Assembly (NCBI GenBank): GCA_002840155.1
Contig: PGZH01000005.1
Span: 186,001 to 250,000, forward strand
DNA from: Gammaproteobacteria bacterium HGW-Gammaproteobacteria-13
GTDB lineage: Bacteria; Pseudomonadota; Gammaproteobacteria; Pseudomonadales; Pseudomonadaceae
Reading direction: 5' to 3'
Length of the DNA: 64,000 nucleotides
Part shown: positions 63,411-64,000 of the stretch, in pieces
How the letters are laid out: each line of letters opens with the position of its first letter
How positions within the stretch are numbered: the stretch's first letter is position 1
Translations under genes and position numbers: made by a program
Notes under the pieces: model-generated
The model's database searches: none
Seen by the model: the letters and a program-made list of their open reading frames with translations, nothing else
Told to the model about the DNA's origin: nothing

Positions 63411-64000
63411 GGCAGAACTCCCAGCACTTGCCAGCTGGGCAAGGTGCGTTGCTCGAAGTGCTGCAGGCGCTCGACAACCCGCTCCACGCCAAGGCCATAA
63501 CGGCGCAGCAGGGCCTGAATGGTTTCACTCAGTAATGTGCCGCGTAACTGCGGGTGCTCCAGCAACACGCGGACGGCGGCCATTTCCAGCGTATCCGCCG
63601 GCACACTCGCGCCCAGGCTGGGGGCAGCCAGATGCGCGTAGCCGGCGCCCTGCAACGCTCCCTCAGCCAGCAGACGGTTAAGCGCCTGGCAGCGAGTAAC
63701 ATCTACCGGCGCGTGCAGCAACGGATGGGCATAGCCCGCCCAGGTCAACAGCTGCAAGGCACCGCTGAGCTGGCCAACCTGCGCCGCCAGCTCAGGCCGC
63801 CGCGCCAGTTCGGCAAAGCTCTGCGGCCCCTCGCCAAGTGCCTGCAGCAGCGGCTGATACAACTCGGCAGCGCCCTGCAACGAACCGATGCGCGTTGAAA
63901 ATTCCACCGCCCCCGCTGCCGGCGCGGCGGGCAAGAGTGCCCAGCAGCTGTCCAGCAAGGCTTGCCGATGCGCCGTGGCCGACAGGGCCTGATCGCCGCG
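63407..64000 (-). CDS. Probable methyltransferase regulatory-domain protein (5' truncated by window end)
   Basis: The frame is open to the window edge, so only the C-terminal 197 codons or so are seen. It reads ...RGDQALSATAHRQALLDSCWALL, then FSTRIGSLQGAAELYQPLLQALGEGPQSFAELARR, a winged-helix-like part, and ends LPSWQVLGVLP. This pattern resembles the regulatory domain that follows SAM methyltransferase domains in several bacterial proteins, but no SAM motif lies in the window. Stop overlaps the esterase ATG (ATGA), so it belongs to the iron-type operon. Identity uncertain. Confidence 0.5.
   Translation of the reverse strand, partial: RGDQALSATAHRQALLDSCWALLPAAPAAGAVEFSTRIGSLQGAAELYQPLLQALGEGPQSFAELARRPELAAQVGQLSGALQLLTWAGYAHPLLHAPVDVTRCQALNRLLAEGALQGAGYAHLAAPSLGASVPADTLEMAAVRVLLEHPQLRGTLLSETIQALLRRYGLGVERVVERLQHFEQRTLPSWQVLGVLP

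Overview
The window is a GC-rich piece of a Pseudomonas chromosome (Pseudomonas in the broad sense). The assignment rests on gene order: the runs nadA-bepA-tusA-like-perM-bcp-gcvR-dapA-bamC-purC, queC-queE-cpoB-pal-tolBARQ-ybgC-ruvBAC-yebC-aspS-dps, slyX-HIT-oprD-proS, and wrbA-hda-purM-purN-mazG-relA-rlmD-cysM match what I know of the Pseudomonas aeruginosa PA0932-PA1013 region. Protein lengths fit as well (RelA 747 aa, ProS 571 aa, AspS 591 aa, DapA 292 aa). I could not place it to species.

Layout. 1-7100: the 3' part of a SulP transporter, then a loose cluster that looks stress- or envelope-related (OmpA-like and DUF4398 lipoproteins, a glycine-zipper membrane protein, a trypsin-like protease, a CsbD protein, a ClpP-like periplasmic protein, DUF3087, an HD phosphohydrolase). 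7183-10699: a 3.5-kb AT-richer islet inserted in the 3' end of tRNA-Ser(CGA). It is bounded by 31-bp direct repeats and carries an integrase remnant and three genes of unknown role. 10961-18184: purC, bamC, dapA, gcvR, bcp, an AI-2E-type permease, a TusA-like protein and the BepA protease. 18245-22015: nadA, tRNA-Lys and queuosine genes, followed by the Tol-Pal operon (cpoB to ybgC, 21194-26475), the Holliday-junction genes ruvABC, yebC and aspS. 31877-38812: an Hpt/HD-GYP protein, dps, a GGDEF protein, a membrane-anchored cold-shock protein, slyX, HIT, an OprD porin and a thioesterase. 38919-50000: proS, lipoproteins, a lytic transglycosylase, acylphosphatase, a TlpA-like thioredoxin, a PilZ protein, yihY, an arsC-like gene, wrbA, hda and a second AI-2E permease. 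50107-60264: DUF2066, purMN, DUF3108, DUF2058, mazG, relA, rlmD and cysM, with two palindromic intergenic repeats. 60359-64000: a tightly overlapping operon (esterase, DUF3649, PepSY, DUF3325 and a partial methyltransferase-like gene) that looks like iron-siderophore handling.

Most of the window is conserved housekeeping sequence. The accessory signal is concentrated in the tRNA-Ser islet. Other points worth a look are a 24-bp motif shared at the same distance upstream of two stress-type genes, a 71-bp tandem repeat upstream of queE, an unannotated 36-aa membrane peptide, a long-form purC where Pseudomonas normally has the short form, and an Hpt-HD-GYP fusion with altered metal-site residues. 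All assignments come from reading the sequence and remembered family motifs; no database search was run.
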